DNA of 64,000 nucleotides from Phellopilus nigrolimitatus (GCA_021029095.1 JAJOHG010000055.1:62001-126000), one strand, 5' to 3'; positions 35,744 to 49,163 are shown, counted from the stretch's first letter. Notes: generated by a model from the sequence alone, not told the origin. Program-made: numbers and translations.

Positions 35744-37395
35744 CGTGGTGTAATGAAAGTAGTGTGAGGAGGACGGCGTCGACGACGAGGAGCTCGTCGT
35801 TTGAGCGCGTGGGAAGAGATTATGTAACAGCTCTGCCGTTTGTCTTGCCGCGGACGTTGCTTCTTCATACCTCTTGCCTCTCCCGCATACGCTGTCAGAT
35901 TTTCAGCAGCAGACTCAAGGCTCATGTATCGCAATATCTTCACGGTGGCAAATATTTGCGCCAATATCCTCAGCGAAGTTATCTCGTGGCCTTTACCTTC
36001 AGACTTCGTGCACACGACCCATACACCGTCAACATAATCGCTCCGCTTAACGTTTCTCAAGTCTGTTGATCGTGGACATCAATTGTTCCATCAAATTCGA
36101 TTACGCGTCGATGAAATTTTCGTATTGTTATCCGCAGTCTCCGAACCTAGACATCAATTCCGTTTCTGAGGCCTGGATCGCCAGGTCGAAAGGTGCACCT
36201 CTCGTTTTGAAATAGAGATGATGATGTTCACAGTGAACATTGTTTCTGCTCCCAAGTGCGCCCAACGCGCATGCGATCCTCATGCTGCAGTTCACTGGTA
36301 TGCCCCATACTTTTTGTCGACGGTGTGTCCCATTCTGTATCCTCAGACGGATCGACTGCTTCGCCGATTTTTCCAATTCTACACACTCCATGGTCTTCTG
36401 TCTCACGGAGCCGTACGACCCTTCCCAGTATTCCTGCCCATCGAAGGCTCTAAGGAGCTCGTCACATTGAAAATGCTTGATATCACTAAACGGAAAGACT
36501 GATCTGAGCACGGTTTGGAACAATTTTGCCCGCGTCTCAAAATCTGCTTCTCAACTGGGGTAGCTTGATCTTTGGGTCAACAACCTCTCAAACGCCAGTT
36601 TTCTACGCCCCAAAGTATGTCTTCCAGGCCTTCGTCTTTCTTGCTTTATGTTCGATTGCGCCAAGCCGATACAATCTCGTCTGCACTGTACCAGGTCTCC
36701 GTTTCGGCCCTCAAAGGCTTCACTCTCGAGGTTTTGACTCCTATAACCATACTTTAGAATAAGGTGCAACACAGGGCGGATTCGAATCGCTCATCCGCCG
36801 CTCGGGTCTGCCTTTAACTAACTTGGAGTTCCGGAACGTGAATGTTTATGAACAACTTTACCACGTCTTTGTCCTATCTTGCGCTCCTTGGATCTTGCAG
36901 AATTTGCTCTCGCAGATATAACATTGCGCGCCTTGATTTTCACTACATACCCAGTATCACCGTCCTCATGCTACCCGGAGTTGGGATCTGTCGTTTCCAG
37001 CTGTAATCATATCACGCCGAGAGCATCGCTGCGATGTTCGGTTCGCATCTCAGAGCCTTCTGGGTAGGATTACGATTCTCAGTACCGCGGATCCGAGAAA
37101 GCAGTTCGAGGAGTCCGAAGCAAATGTCGGATATTCCGAACTCGTTTTCCTTTTCCTGACCTAGAAGTCTCAATGGACTCAGCCCTGTCACTATATTCCT
37201 TTCGACATCCCAGTACTCATCTACCCTGAGCATGTCGTGCAGCGATATTTTTCTCGAGAACACACCAGCATCGCATCTGTCTCCACATCTGCAAAGTAAC
37301 ATAACTCACGCCCGGCTCATCCCATTTCCATTGACGAGGTCTAATTTTTCGATAACTGATATTATGTGCCTACCGATAAACTTTGAAGTACAGTC
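35744..37395. other. Uncharacterised region
   Basis: Minus-strand frames at 36128-36523 and 37012-37302 are open for 96-131 codons but match nothing I know, and do not splice into a clear gene. They may be remains of an F-box-type gene, since a real one begins just to the right. This is inference only. Confidence 0.3.
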
Positions 37396-39070
37396 TTAGT
37401 CAAGATACTGGATGACGACAGATTTCGCATCATTCGTCACGGAGCAGAGCGCGCCGCTGTAGAACTCCGCTTTCAGGCTGGCCACATGCGGCATGTCGAG
37501 CTCGCGGAACACTACTTCTTTCCCGCAAGAGACGGTAGCTAGGACCCACACTATGCGATCGAGGGCTCTATCGTAGGACATGATCACCGACAGACCAGCC
37601 TGTGAGGGCGGTCTCGCGATGCTCCACGTGTTAGGCTGCGGGTCTAAGGCTATGGTCGACTTTGGATGCCCACAATGCACGAGGCGTGGGAGGCCGTCGT
37701 TTGGATGTAGATCCCCTTTCTTGAACACGTCGGCTGTATTTGTGGCAGTCTCCAAGAGGAAAAAGTCTAGCATAGAGAACTCCCGAAGGGCCCCTCGTTT
37801 CAATACGTCGAGCGACACGGTGATAGCAATGCCTTCTCGCTTTCTTTCCGCTTCGGTCTTCCAGTGGAAGGTGCAGATGGACAATCTTGCCTTCAACCAG
37901 CGCAAGTCTGGGTGAGGCCTCACAAGGCAGGTGGCGTAAGGAATGTCGCTGAGTTCCAGAATCGGCGGTGTACACAACTCAACGGCACTAGGCAGCATGT
38001 CGTATATCGACGAAAGCAGGATGGCAACAATTGATTTTTTTTCGGAGACGTCTAGCACGCCAATGAGATAGTCGTCTATCAGATGTATGTCATTGGAAAC
38101 AGTCTGCACGGGAAAGCACCGGTCAATTTTATCTCACAGGCTTTCATAGGTCGTAAATACATACACAATGGATTGTAACAGAGCGGTCTTCCTTCCAGAA
38201 CGCCACGACAAGATGTCCCTTCGTGTAGGCTGCTAATACGTCACCATTTAACCTTGAAAATATCACTGAACCGTTCGTTCTGTCAAGGCCCTTAGGTTCG
38301 CACTTGTAAAGTCGTATATCCGTCTTTCCCCGGAGACCAATGGGAAATATCGCAAGGGTTCTGGACAGTAGTAAAGCATCACTATGGCATAACAGTTTAC
38401 ACGTTCTATAGACGTCGAATTTCTTACCTTTCGTGGGCGTCACTGTCAGTAGATTCGCCTACCACGAGTACATGCACATCGCCGTTTACCTGCATGTCGT
38501 AGGTGAAGCTGCATACCTTCAATGTCTCCATTCCGGAGGCATCGGCCGAGGTCCAGAGACACTCGCCGTCCGCCACACTCCAGCACTGCAAGCACCCTGC
38601 AGACCAGAGGACCAGGAGGAGCGCTCCGCCAGGGAGCAACTCCACGTCCGTACCGAACCCGTATGGTTTTCCAAGAGCACCGTCCAAGTTCGCAGACCAA
38701 ATAGGGACTGTGATCTTGCGCGTGGATCGCAAGATGGGGCCGGTACAGTTGAGACGATGCCGCTGCGCGCGCACGACTAGGGTGCGCAGATCGGTTTGGC
38801 CGAGATCGCTTATGGGGACATGGCGGGGTAAATCTGGTGCATGGTCTTGATCCAAAGCATGGAGGCGTCTCAGCCAAAAGGATCTGTTGGAAACAACCTT
38901 GAGAAGAAACTTGCATGTCTGAAACAAGGAAAAAAGATGGACTCGTCATTCGGTCAGATAGACATATTGAAGACACGCACAGCCTCGAGACTCAGAACTT
39001 CCTCCAAGCCACAAAATATCGTGATTTCAAACCAAATGTCGTTCGGAACCACATAGGCGTCGAAAGGCAT
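37396..39070 (-). CDS. F-box protein, paralogue 1 (intact)
   Basis: Probable substrate adaptor of an SCF ubiquitin ligase. It starts MPFDAYVVPNDIWFEITIFC with an F-box continuing GLEEVLSLEAVRVFNM, intron, TCKFLLKVVSNRSFWLRRLH. Four exons splice in frame. The intron after AHE ends at ..CCATAG and that after SVTIHC ends at ..GTGCAG, giving TVSNDIHLIDDYLIGVLDV. The C-terminal half has beta-propeller-like strands (VELLPGGALLLVLWSAGCLQ, VFRELDMPHVASLKAEFYSG) and ends VVIQYLD. This family is expanded in basidiomycetes. Two damaged relatives lie at 46.9 and 49.2 kb. The substrate cannot be inferred. Confidence 0.72.
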
Positions 39071-39860
39071 GGGCGAATGACTCAAAAGCCATCATACATG
39101 GAGAAACATGCATATTTGTACGTCGCGCAGAGTTTGCAACAGCGCCACAACAGTTCATGGTAGACGGTTAGATGGCTACCAGCTCAAATTTGCAGTTTGA
39201 AAACAGCAAACATGTCGGAATTCTAGAGCATTAGGATAGGTTAAACAGTGTGGCGACCATCCTCGCTTGTGGTGATCCCCACGGTTAGATGTAAAGAACA
39301 TGTATCGAGCGTGGACCGGTTGATATGCTGAAGAACCGCGGACGCGCCCGAAAGTCGAGCAGCCAGTTCGAACATACCAGGCCTTGGGTATTTATCAGTG
39401 CTTGGAAGTGGGAAACATTGGGCATAGGGTGGTCGCGTCCCCGTCTCCGTCGCCCCAGTCTGGCATGGAGAACTAGTGCGATCGCGATCCGTTTCCTGTC
39501 TGTCTTGAGACTCTGATCGCGGAACAGGTGTGAGGGACGTTGATGGGGTTAAGGGAACAGGACGAGCGGACCTACGGGAATTGTTCTTCGAGCGGAGGTT
39601 TACGGTTAGGTATGGTTAACCAGGCACCAACGTTCTGTTTATTCAAAGAAAATATAATAAAAGAACGTATCTAATTTAAAATGGAGATTATGAGGTACAG
39701 TTATTTTTCCCCCATGTGATTGCACAATTCTGTAGATCTGACAGACGTTGGTCAAGGTTCGGGTCACGCAGCGCGCTAGAGAAGATTACATAAGCACACT
39801 TGGAGCTGATCTCTGCATGAAATCAGCGTCAGCCACTCTGATGGACATCTATGATCCCCG
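39071..39860. other. Intergenic, no gene seen
   Basis: Short frames only, upstream of F-box paralogue 1 on one side and of a TATA box on the other. Confidence 0.35.
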
Positions 39861-39869
39861 TATAAAAGG
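39861..39869 (+). promoter_or_regulatory. TATA box
   Basis: TATAAAAGG lies 111 bases before an ATG at 39980, with a pyrimidine-rich leader between them. This is a good core promoter by sequence and supports transcription of the small gene that follows. Confidence 0.5.
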
Positions 39870-39979
39870 CTCGCTGTAGTATTCTTTCACGCCCCTATCC
39901 TCTCTGCCAACACCTGCCAACTAGCCAGCAGCAGCCCAGGCTGTGACTTCACTCAATTCTGCATTCTCAATCTGCAAAC

Positions 39980-40234
39980 ATGGTCGAACAAATACCGCGC
40001 ACCGCCAAATCCGTTGGCACGGTCCCCGCTTCCACATCGAACAAGTCCGACGCGAGTCATCTTGAACGAACAGAGCCTGCTCATACGGCGAGTGCTACTC
40101 AGTTGCAGGGTATAGCGAGGCGGCCAGTCGATGGTGAGTCCATCAAGTATACGCTTTCCTTGATGTGATGCTATCTAACTCCGCAATGTATTTTAGGGTC
40201 TACGGGAGCAGTTTTCTTCCCGTGCTTTTTATAA
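39980..40234 (+). CDS. Small hypothetical protein, two exons
   Basis: MVEQIPRTAKSVGTVPASTS followed by a polar stretch, an intron with GTGAGT donor (40134-40196), then GSTGAVFFPCFL and a stop, about 64 residues. It has no signal peptide and no known family. The support is the TATA box, the intron signals and a clean ATG. It may equally be non-coding or a worn fragment. Confidence 0.3.
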
Positions 40235-43200
40235 GCGTCAGATTCTCTGATATCGTTCGGTGTGCGAGTGTCGCACGGGACGCTCCGCACCGCAGACAAG
40301 TGCGTATCATATCCAATAATTCAGTCCGTTGTATACTCTACTCACGCACAGATACTTTGTTTTTCCAAGGCTCCCGTTCTGTTGTATTTATTACAGACTC
40401 CTTGAAAAATGCAAAGACATATCGTTTGATTGTAATGTATACATAGTCGAGAAGAAACTCGAAGGCTTTGTTCTTACAAACATTGGATTCCCAATCTCAT
40501 TTCTGAAGTGTTTGAATTAAAAGCAAATGTCGATGTCTCTCATATGACTGAAATCCAACTAAATTATTGAGCTGAAATTGATTCTTCTCGTGGATACAGA
40601 GAACACTTACGATCCACTAAGCCACACTCAAAACATGTAAATATTGTATGAATTTAGCCTATATATTGTAGTACTTATATTACGGATGTTTCTTTTTTCT
40701 TTCAGCTTTCGGAGGCGTGCAACTATGTGTATGGGCGCTTGTTGGTCCCGCGACCTCTTAGCGACTGACGGCTCGGCAGCGCTTCCGAGTCTCCGAGAAG
40801 ATGAAAAAGTGATTTAAAAGAAGTACCCCGAAGTGCTCTTGTTGTGCACTCGGGCTTAGGGGTTACTGTTGTGTTTGGGTGATCTGGCCGTCTGTCAGAG
40901 ACCGTCTTTTCTTTCTGGTGGTAGCACTTTCTTCCGGATGCCGTGTCCACCTGAAGTGACCTAAGCGCCAAACGACGACCAACATACTCTCTGCTTTTCC
41001 GGAAGCAAAATTGAACGTTCCGAGTGAGCCCAATCTTCAAGAATATCCCGGGCCTGATCGATCATTGGTACTCCGATGAGGCAAGCATCTGAAATCGAAT
41101 ACTACTCGTCCATCTTTATTGCCCACTTCGATTTATAAAGCAGTGTTTTAAATTTCCAGAATGGCGACAAGACAAAAGATTGGATCATAAGAATATCAGA
41201 TAATAAAGTAATCCATCTTGAATGTTCTTAGAGACGATCTCAGACGCACTTTCCTAGAGATCGTCTCAATGTCATGCAAGGCAATCAATGGCTTCTCCAT
41301 TATCACCACATCTTAGATATGAAGTCATAACGAACGTGGTACTTCAGCTCGCGAAGTCGAACAGTGCCGAAGAACACTGCTACCACGCGCCAACTCAACT
41401 TAGTTCAGAGTTTTATCGCACTTTGGAACGGAATGCAGCATCATAAAAGCTTCCGCATCCGCGTACCTCTCATGCGGTGTTCTGAGGCACGCGAAGCGCC
41501 ACTTCTTTCTTATCTCTTGGGTGGTCTTAAAGGTCACAGGGCAAGGTAGGGCAATGTAAGTGAGATCGATCAGTATAATTGGCCTTAATTATAGATCGGG
41601 GCTTCGTAAGACTTCCGTAAGTGCAAAACACTTAAAGGGCGTTTGTCAGCAGTCGATCAGTTTCTTTAGGTTCTTGTAGTGACGCTTCTAACGGATCAAT
41701 GCTTTTCCCTTTCCCTTCGGGATCGAAGAGACAAAGTGTACAATCGTGAATTCAAGAAAAGGGCTTGCGATAAGGTCAGAGGACACGAAGAATAGAGCTA
41801 AACCAAACCATGTAGCGCTGGCTGTGTGAGATGAGTTCGCTCACAATGGTGCGATACAGTACATTCGGGTTTCTCTCTGACGCGACTTATGGCAGCTTAT
41901 GGCGCACACTAGGAGAATGTCGGATGCCGCACACGTGCGTGCGTCGAGCAATATGGCCCTGCAGTTTTGCTTCCGCACCTGTTCCTAGACTTTCCATCGT
42001 CGAAGCCTCGCGCCCGGCGGATAAGAGGTTTGAGATAAAAGATCTTGCCACCGATATTCGATCGAGCGAATATTTCGTTTATTTCTCAAAGTAGGTTTAC
42101 TGGTCTATTTGGGCATCCTGGGATGACGTCGTTGTCTATCTATCGTCCTTGGCGCTCTCTTAGCTGGATCTCGGAAAAAGGTCATTTGCGGTGATATGTG
42201 TCGAAGTGCTTCCTGGCATTACTCGGTAAATGTACCTCAGCTCCGAAGCTCACGCATGTTTCACTCAGCACGACCATCTAGACCTAACGTGATTCCAGCT
42301 CAGTAGTTCTTGACTGCCATAAGAGTGCCAGACTGGTCATTGAATTAGGGATGAATTATCTGTACAATTGCTGTGCCGTATGATGAGGAATGGAAACGAT
42401 GATATACTGATGCCTCATTAGCCGATAATTTTGGGTGGCTGCGACCGTCTGGCCCGGAGGAATTGGTAGTGATTTTTTATGAACTCGGCACGGGCTCTGA
42501 TTGCGACGCGGCGTATGTGCACGGCCAGCAGAAATCATCGACCATTTGTATGTTTTCCTCGATGTCCGGTCCGTAATTCTGTGGAGGGAATGTTAATAAT
42601 CTCGTTATCGCAGTAAAGGAACGACGGATGGGATGAATCTCAATGAGATGCTCACTCGTTTACATGTCCGGCTCATACATGCTTTCGGGTGCCATATGCT
42701 AAGTTCGCAATCACGACATTTGCAGTCTACCATGGCGGTGACCTGAAGTCGGAGGAAGTGCTACAAATATATAAATGCGTGTCAGTGGGGCAGGAATAGT
42801 ACCCGCCTGCCAGGAAGGAAGACATTACCCCGCAACGAGAAAAGCGACGACCTTTTCTGTATTAACCTGCGTCAGAAATTATGGCTCAGCGGACAGAGAC
42901 GATGTACTGACGCTATTCTTCGGCACATTACGGGTTTGTCGGTTGTTCTTCGAGGTCGATGTGAAGTGTATGCGTTGAAGCAGGTGAGGGTCCAGGACGT
43001 TGGGGGCCTTGGGGATACTTTACTTTATAGACACAGAGCGTCTTTATATTGGAAGCCGACAGAATTTTAAACGCCATCTTCCAAAAACAAGTACAATACT
43101 TCACATCATGCGCGTGGGACGGCGACTATCCATATTGGTGGCTCAGGAAGCACGTGCACGATTTGGTTGCTGACTGCTGATTCTGCGCGCGAGCTCAAGT

Positions 43201-43667
43201 TGTCCAGATAGCTAGTTAGGACAAGCAATCATGTGCCCGATTCACTTGTAGAGAAGATGCTATATACGCATGGCGGGCGAAGGATCATGCCGGAAGGTGT
43301 GAATATCGTACCTTCGAGCGCAATATACGCACTGTATGCCGAATACTTTTAGAAGCTCAATGCGTGGAGTTCCCTGTTTTTGACACACGCACTAGGATTT
43401 GAGACACGGGTCGCCGACCTGTGATCACGATCCTAGTTTCATTTCAAGGGTTCCACAAACGCGCCGCTGCAGCGTGTTAGTCGTCAAACCCGAAAAGAGA
43501 ACCATCTCGCCGCAGAGAACTAAAAATGGCTTCGCCGACTTCATGCGCCCATCAATGATTGGACTTGTTCGGGGGCTGCGGTAATAGCCATTCGGCCGTG
43601 TCTACGCATCACACACAAAAAAATATAACACCCGTCCTATCTTGGATACTGCTCTGCGTTTGACAGC
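40235..43667. other. Gene-poor stretch
   Basis: 3.4 kb in which neither strand shows a recognisable protein, RNA gene or transposon end. One hairpin lies at 41231-41267. Confidence 0.35.
41231..41267. repeat. 11-bp perfect inverted repeat
   Basis: GAGACGATCTC and GAGATCGTCTC face each other across a 15-base loop in otherwise featureless DNA. It could form a hairpin. No transposon-like flanking duplication was noticed. Confidence 0.5.
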
Positions 43668-44024
43668 ATGCCGCGAAGCTATATTGACCTGCTCACACAA
43701 GATGCCCAATCAGTATCCATTTGTGGCATCGTTCCGACTGAGATTTGGCAGAATAAGTCATCGGCGTTGAGTTCTCTGCTTGCTCAACTTCCGAATGAAA
43801 CAGCCTTCGTATTGCAAGTGAGTCGAGTGCTTAAACTCGAATCGCTGAGACTGCGATATGCGATATGCTCTATATTCGTCCACAAGAAGCCTGAAAAGCA
43901 CCCGCACAGTCGTGAGAAACCAAGTGCTCGCGTCTTCTCTCGCATCTTAGAAACATCCGAAGCATTGTCTAAAGAACAGCTTTCGAGGTTTCGCGATTCC
44001 TTCCTTGACAGTTTTGGCAGTTGA
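43668..44024 (+). CDS. Hypothetical protein, 118 residues
   Basis: A single-exon frame starting MPRSYIDLLTQDAQSVSICG, with amphipathic segments (WQNKSSALSSLLAQLP, LQVSRVLKLESLRLRYAIC) and a basic middle, ending LSRFRDSFLDSFGS. The composition is protein-like and the frame is long for intergenic DNA here, but I recognise no domain. It may be an orphan gene or an exon of a lost one. Confidence 0.35.
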   Translation: MPRSYIDLLTQDAQSVSICGIVPTEIWQNKSSALSSLLAQLPNETAFVLQVSRVLKLESLRLRYAICSIFVHKKPEKHPHSREKPSARVFSRILETSEALSKEQLSRFRDSFLDSFGS

Positions 44025-44624
44025 TACATATAGCGAAAGAACCAGGGCAAGAATCGGTAGCGTGTGAGTCTGCTCACTGGAAGAAAAAAAGCACCTCGGA
44101 TTACCATATGACCGATGTCCAGAGTTCTTGTCAGCTCGTGCTCTGCTCAGGTGGATGGTGCGATACTCAAGGAATAGAAGAGAAAGGCATGTGGTAATGC
44201 AGGCAAATCTGTGGGACTACATTCAAGAACCTTGGTGCAGCGGTCGCCATATCTGCGGCGTCGATAGGCAGATTCAAGCTTCCGATACGTCGCCTTCTTT
44301 GACCACGTTTGTTCTTATTCATCTCCCGTGATTGGCATCGCTCTCGAAGTCCGTACGGATCGCGAAGCAAGGTCTGCGAAATTGAAAACATGCAGTCAGA
44401 TTAACTGGTCAGATGATACTTTGAATGTTGAAACACCTGCGGTAATTTCCGTTCGCCGCTGCGACACGTTATCTGGGCAGATAATTTACCGAGATTTGGC
44501 AGAATAGATCAGAACTACTGCAAGTTGTGGGCCCTAAGAAGAAATCACTCGCAGGAAAAGCTTCGCAAGTGACACCCTCGTTGCATAATTCCAAAATAGA
44601 GGAGAAAAAAAAACCCCCGACGCT
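44025..44624. other. Intergenic, no gene seen
   Basis: Only short frames. It includes the 3' side of GPI16. Confidence 0.35.
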
Positions 44625-46795
44625 CTACTCGACTTTCGCCCCAACCATAGTCTTAACGCTTTCGCCTACATCGTCATTTATTTTGACTGCGACGAAACGG
44701 CGAGTAAGGAGGTTGAAGATGCTCCCGAAAATGAGTGCAATGAGCGTGCTGCTCATAATGATTACATTGTATGGCATGCTAAAGTCTGGTGTCGCGAGGT
44801 CGACCAACACTGCCGGGGTGTATACGCGCTGCGCTGAAACGTTCGCCTCGTGTGCGGCCACAGGGACGAGCACAGCAGACGGAAGGTCCCAGCCGCGCTG
44901 TGCATCAGGCGGATGCTCCGCGTAGCGCAGGAAGGATTTGGATACATCCATGCTTAGCTGCAGCGTTGAGGCTGCTGGAAGCGTCAATCGCGCCTCAAAC
45001 AGGGTCGGACGCCCGTGAGCCTCTGGAGGCGTGTAAGCCATTCGCGCCATCAAGCCATCTGAAATCCGGTGCACCGGCATAAGATCAACCTCAGATTTTC
45101 GCTGAAGAGAGAAGACGCACTGCTTTTTCGGCCATCGACGGTAAGCTCGAGCGTGTGCAAGAAAAAGGTAACAAGCCACGGCATCGTCTCCACGTAGACA
45201 AGTTGCATTTCATATGGGCGATTGTTTTTTATTGACACGCTGAGCCGCCCGTGCGACTGGGTTGTCCCAGTCAAAGTGCGACTGACTTCAAAGTCGGTTA
45301 GCGGAGATCGAGGTACATCCAAGGCTGTTTTGTCGTAAGCTTTGGTTTCGTAAAGGAAAGAAGCCCACCTACGATAAGAAAAGGAATCCTCTTTCGGAAA
45401 GTGGATGGAGATATCCAATGGTTGATCTCGCACTATAGATCTGTTCGCTTAGAGGAATTGACCGAAAGCATCGCATATGACCGACCTGCCGTAACATCGA
45501 AGATACCAACTTGGCCATGTAGAATGGACGGCTCAGGAGTTATTGAGTACATCACGTCTTGAGGTAAAGTTACTTCGATCTTGCTATCTGTCGCGACAGG
45601 ACAGGCCTTTGTAATCGTCCGGTCAAATAGTGAACGTAAAGAGAAGTCTGCAGAAAGATTAACGCAGATATCGAAGATGCGAATCAGTTACACACCTCGC
45701 TTCTTCAATGTCGATAACCGCACGGGATCCAACACGGCCTGGAAGCTCAACTGGAGCGTCACACCATCTTTCTCGCTCCACGTCACATGAATCCCCATAC
45801 CGTGCCAATCCGCATCGAACAGCCGGTGCGGGTTCAATAGCCTCGCGATTCCTGCTGACGATTTGCATGGCAATAGCTTGAGAAACGGGGTCAAGTTCTC
45901 GGTGCACACGTGCTCGGAAGGCAGCGAGGCGTGGCGAAGCCTATGTGATTCGTTGGGGCTGAGGCGCGGAAGCATACCCTCGGGGCTGAATGCATACGCA
46001 GGAGAAGTCGTTCGTAACTCATCTAACGAGCCGATGGAGGCACAGAATAAGCCGGAAAGAGCATTTCGAAGGCCTTTCCACCTATCATCGACGCTAGGAA
46101 AACGTAAATTAGCTGAGGGATTCTTGACCAGAATTAAACTGTAGAGGTGGCAGGCACAGATTTACGAAAGCACAGATTGAAATCCACAGATGCGTCACAT
46201 TTGTAATTTGGGATCTCTTGATGTCGAAAATCAAAAGTGTTAAAGAAAGAAAAGCGCCGAATATGACTAGGACCACGGGTAACCAACGTGCACCCATGAT
46301 ATAACACGAATACAAACAGACGGGAAAAAGGCGATGCTGTAAATGAGTCGGAACCCACCTTGCTGATTCTGAGTCGCCCATCCACGCCCATAACTCCGCG
46401 CCCGTCGCGACGGCAGGGTCCTCAGGATAGCCCCACCTCCCGTAATTCCACTTCCCAGCGTTGAGACTAAGATGCACCTCCGTCACCGCGTACTCTTTCA
46501 AGACCTGGCCCAAGGACAGCGGAAACAGCGAGTAGTGCTGCGCTAATAAAGATATTTAGTGTAGCACGATGGGACTTTTATTGATAAAACGCTCACAGCT
46601 GTTCCTAAAGTCCGTCCGTGGCGCGTGCGGAGACACATCGGCTTGGGACATGGTGAACGAGAAACGTGTCGCGACACGTCCATCTCTCAGCGGCCGAACG
46701 GTTAGAAGCTCTTCAAAATTTTCAGTTGGGCTTCTGGCTAAGCATGAATACGATATCGAAGACAGCACGAGCAGCAAAGCTCCCTTGAGGTACAT
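44625..46795 (-). CDS. GPI16: GPI transamidase subunit GPI16 (PIG-T)
   Basis: Lumenal subunit of the ER complex that attaches GPI anchors. The start at 46795 gives a signal peptide (MYLKGALLLVLSSISYSCLA), then FEELLTVRPLRDGRVATRFS. The next exon reads QHYSLFPLSLGQVLKEYAVT, then EVHLSLNAGKWNYGRWGYPE and GAELWAWMGD, both hallmark GPI16 blocks. Later exons give a cysteine-bearing ENLTPFLKLLPCKS, HGMGIHVTW, PLDISIHFPKEDSFSYRRWA and RYAEHPPDAQRGWDLPSAVL. One C-terminal helix follows (NVIIMSSTLIALIFGSIFNL) and a short cytosolic tail ending VGAKVE. Introns are short and frame-keeping where checked. It is divergent from the F-box relic that starts 130 bases away. Confidence 0.88.
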
Positions 46796-46924
46796 GAAAA
46801 GAGGAAACGAAAAGGAGGCTGAGCAGTTGTCGACGTCGTTAGTGAGCCGAGATCGCGTGACGCTTCGTCTCGCTGCCTGATATGCTGTGCTCTTCGAGTC
46901 GCTTCTCAACTTTCACTTTTCACT

Positions 46925-48518
46925 ATGGTACATTTGGGACAGAAAACTCTCATTGGCCTCCCTGCCGATGTGTTGCTGAGGATTCTCGCTGATTGCAATG
47001 TGGTGGACGTTTTACGAGTAGAAATGGTACTTTTTTCTCAATACTGCCACATGCCCAGCAGCAGAATTAGACAACGCCTTACAGGTGTGCAAGTTCCTAC
47101 AAGACATAGTTACTACTCGACATCTTTGGCCGTCGCCTTCTCAACGAATGCGCGCCCGACATTCCTCCGCATGTCTCGATCGAGTCGCTTGACTGCTACG
47201 GCCTCAAGACGCTGGTCGTTCGTGCCCTGTGTGGAACCAGAAACTGGAACTCGCTTTCTCCAAAAGTCACACGCGAATCAAAATCATCGTTGAGAACCCG
47301 ATAAAAAAGCCTGCTTTTGTCGTCAATGAAGCATCTCTTGTTCCGGGAGGCGACTATTTGGTGGTCGAATGGACGACACGCTCATCAGTCCTGGACGGCC
47401 ACTTGCAATTACTTGAAGTACCAAATGGCGAAATGATCTGGCTATATCCAGACCCAGACTGCTCTGATTCAGTGTCATGGCAGCTGTGGGGATATAGCGT
47501 AGATCGTATCGCGGAAAACGTCCTGAGAGTTGCCATTGCTGAGACTGATAAGGAAAGATATAGTAAAATGTCTGTTTTTTTCTTTTTTCTTTTTCTTTCG
47601 CAAACAAGTGTGCACTGACATATGAGTTTTTCAGGATGGCAATCAAGGTTTCTGAAGTCGACCTTCGTGAAAGGCGCTCGGAGAAGATATACGATCACCA
47701 ACTGGCTTTCATGACGCCGTATACTTTGTATTTGCAGGGCGATCACATTGTCCTCGTCGGCTACGCAAGAGCGCTTTACTTTTTAATTTGGAAGTCGTCT
47801 TGTTACGCGACTTTTAGATGTGCGAGCCTCGCTGTCGTCAGCGACTAGTGCTGTTTCTCATCTCTAAAGTCATCAGGATGAATTCACAGAAGCAAGCCGA
47901 CTGATCTGTGGATTTCTGTTTACCATCCACCGTCCTGCGTACGCGGCTGAAATTTTTATACTGCGAGTGACGGATGGCCATCAGGCTCTCGAAACTGTGT
48001 CTGGACAGGAGAGAACACCGTTAACCATCGACATGAATATTTCACCAGCTGTAACAGAAGTAGGCCTCCACCTTAGCAGCAGCGGCCCGTGCGCATTCGA
48101 TATGCAAGCTTTAAGCGCATTTTGGAGACAGGAGGAAAATATCGATATATACCTTCTCGCTGCTTTCGCTGACAATCATGGCTCTAGCGTAATCGTTCTG
48201 TGCTATTCCTTCGCTCCTCAGACGCGGACATTCGAGCATGAACACACAGCATCACCTCATCTTAATCCCGATGAACCTTTACCTGAGATATTTTCATCTC
48301 AGTCCGGGCGCCTTGCTGTTTTGCGGTCGCATGGACTTTACGGGTCTGACATACATCGGATATTACGAGAGGAGCCAACAGACGGGCTGCGTCGTATGGT
48401 CCTGCCTCGCGGAATCAAATGTCATGGAATGGATCCGTACAGCGGAGCTATTCTCGGATTGGAAAGGGTTTCGACACCAGTCCGGGCCCGCGAAGTCAGG
48501 AATTTGTATTTCGATTAG
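46925..48518 (+). pseudogene. F-box protein, paralogue 2 (frameshifted)
   Basis: Begins well: LIGLPADVLLRILADCNVVD, intron, VCKFLQDIVTTRHLW. After RHLW the frame is lost; the continuing sense (PDIPPHVSIESLDCYGLKTL) is in another frame. A second shift lies at about 47278, where the DNA has CGCGAATCAA against CGCGAAATCAA in paralogue 3. From there NPIKKPAFVVNEASLVPGGD to VLRVAIAETDKE, the exon SEKIYDHQLAFM and a C-terminal exon ending VRNLYFD remain readable. Two shifts in otherwise clear text indicate recent decay. Confidence 0.68.
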
Positions 48519-49163
48519 GTGTGAGTTATTTTGGTGATAACCTTCATTTATTTTCTGCCTAAGTGTGAGTAGAAGGACCGCTCATCTCACATGATAGTCA
48601 CGTCAGTAAGTAGTGTATCAAGTACATGCTCTTTTCCTTGTTTCCTCTGTTCTATATGTTGTCTTCAACGTGCCTCGGAATAACGCCCTTTTTCTTCTTC
48701 TCTTTGTCTTGTACCCTCACAGTTATCTGTTTTGCTGTGCTCTCTTGAATGCGTTGTCTGTTGGGTGAGCCAAACGGATAGGGGAATTTGTGTTTTGCCT
48801 GGATGGACTGCACACTAGAGTATGCACGTCTTGAATTTGGTTATATACACCTAACTGGGGTTAGAGAACCCAAGCTCGTAGGCGCTTTGGTCGAATCATC
48901 CTATTCAGGTCCACATATGTTATAAAAGTATAGCTGATAACTAAATATATACGTGCAAGGTTTCTCGTAAAGATTTTAAATTGTCTGTATGTATTTCAAG
49001 TAAAGCATTTTCATAACCCTAAACCAGCGATCGAAACGAAGCGAATCTGCTTTTGGAAGTAATCACACACCCATGCTGTAGACTCGATCAACGTTTCTGT
49101 TAGCTTGCACGAATCTTCTTCTGGACACTATCGACTCTTCCTGCCAAGAGCTTGAAATCCAAG
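48519..49163. other. Spacer between F-box paralogues 2 and 3
   Basis: No gene seen. It presumably contains the promoter of paralogue 3. Confidence 0.4.

Noticed and set aside
39980..40234. Small two-exon protein as a mating pheromone precursor
   Set aside because: It has the right size and a cysteine near the end, but it finishes PCFL and stop, leaving two residues after Cys instead of the three of a CaaX box, and lacks the usual N-terminal pattern.
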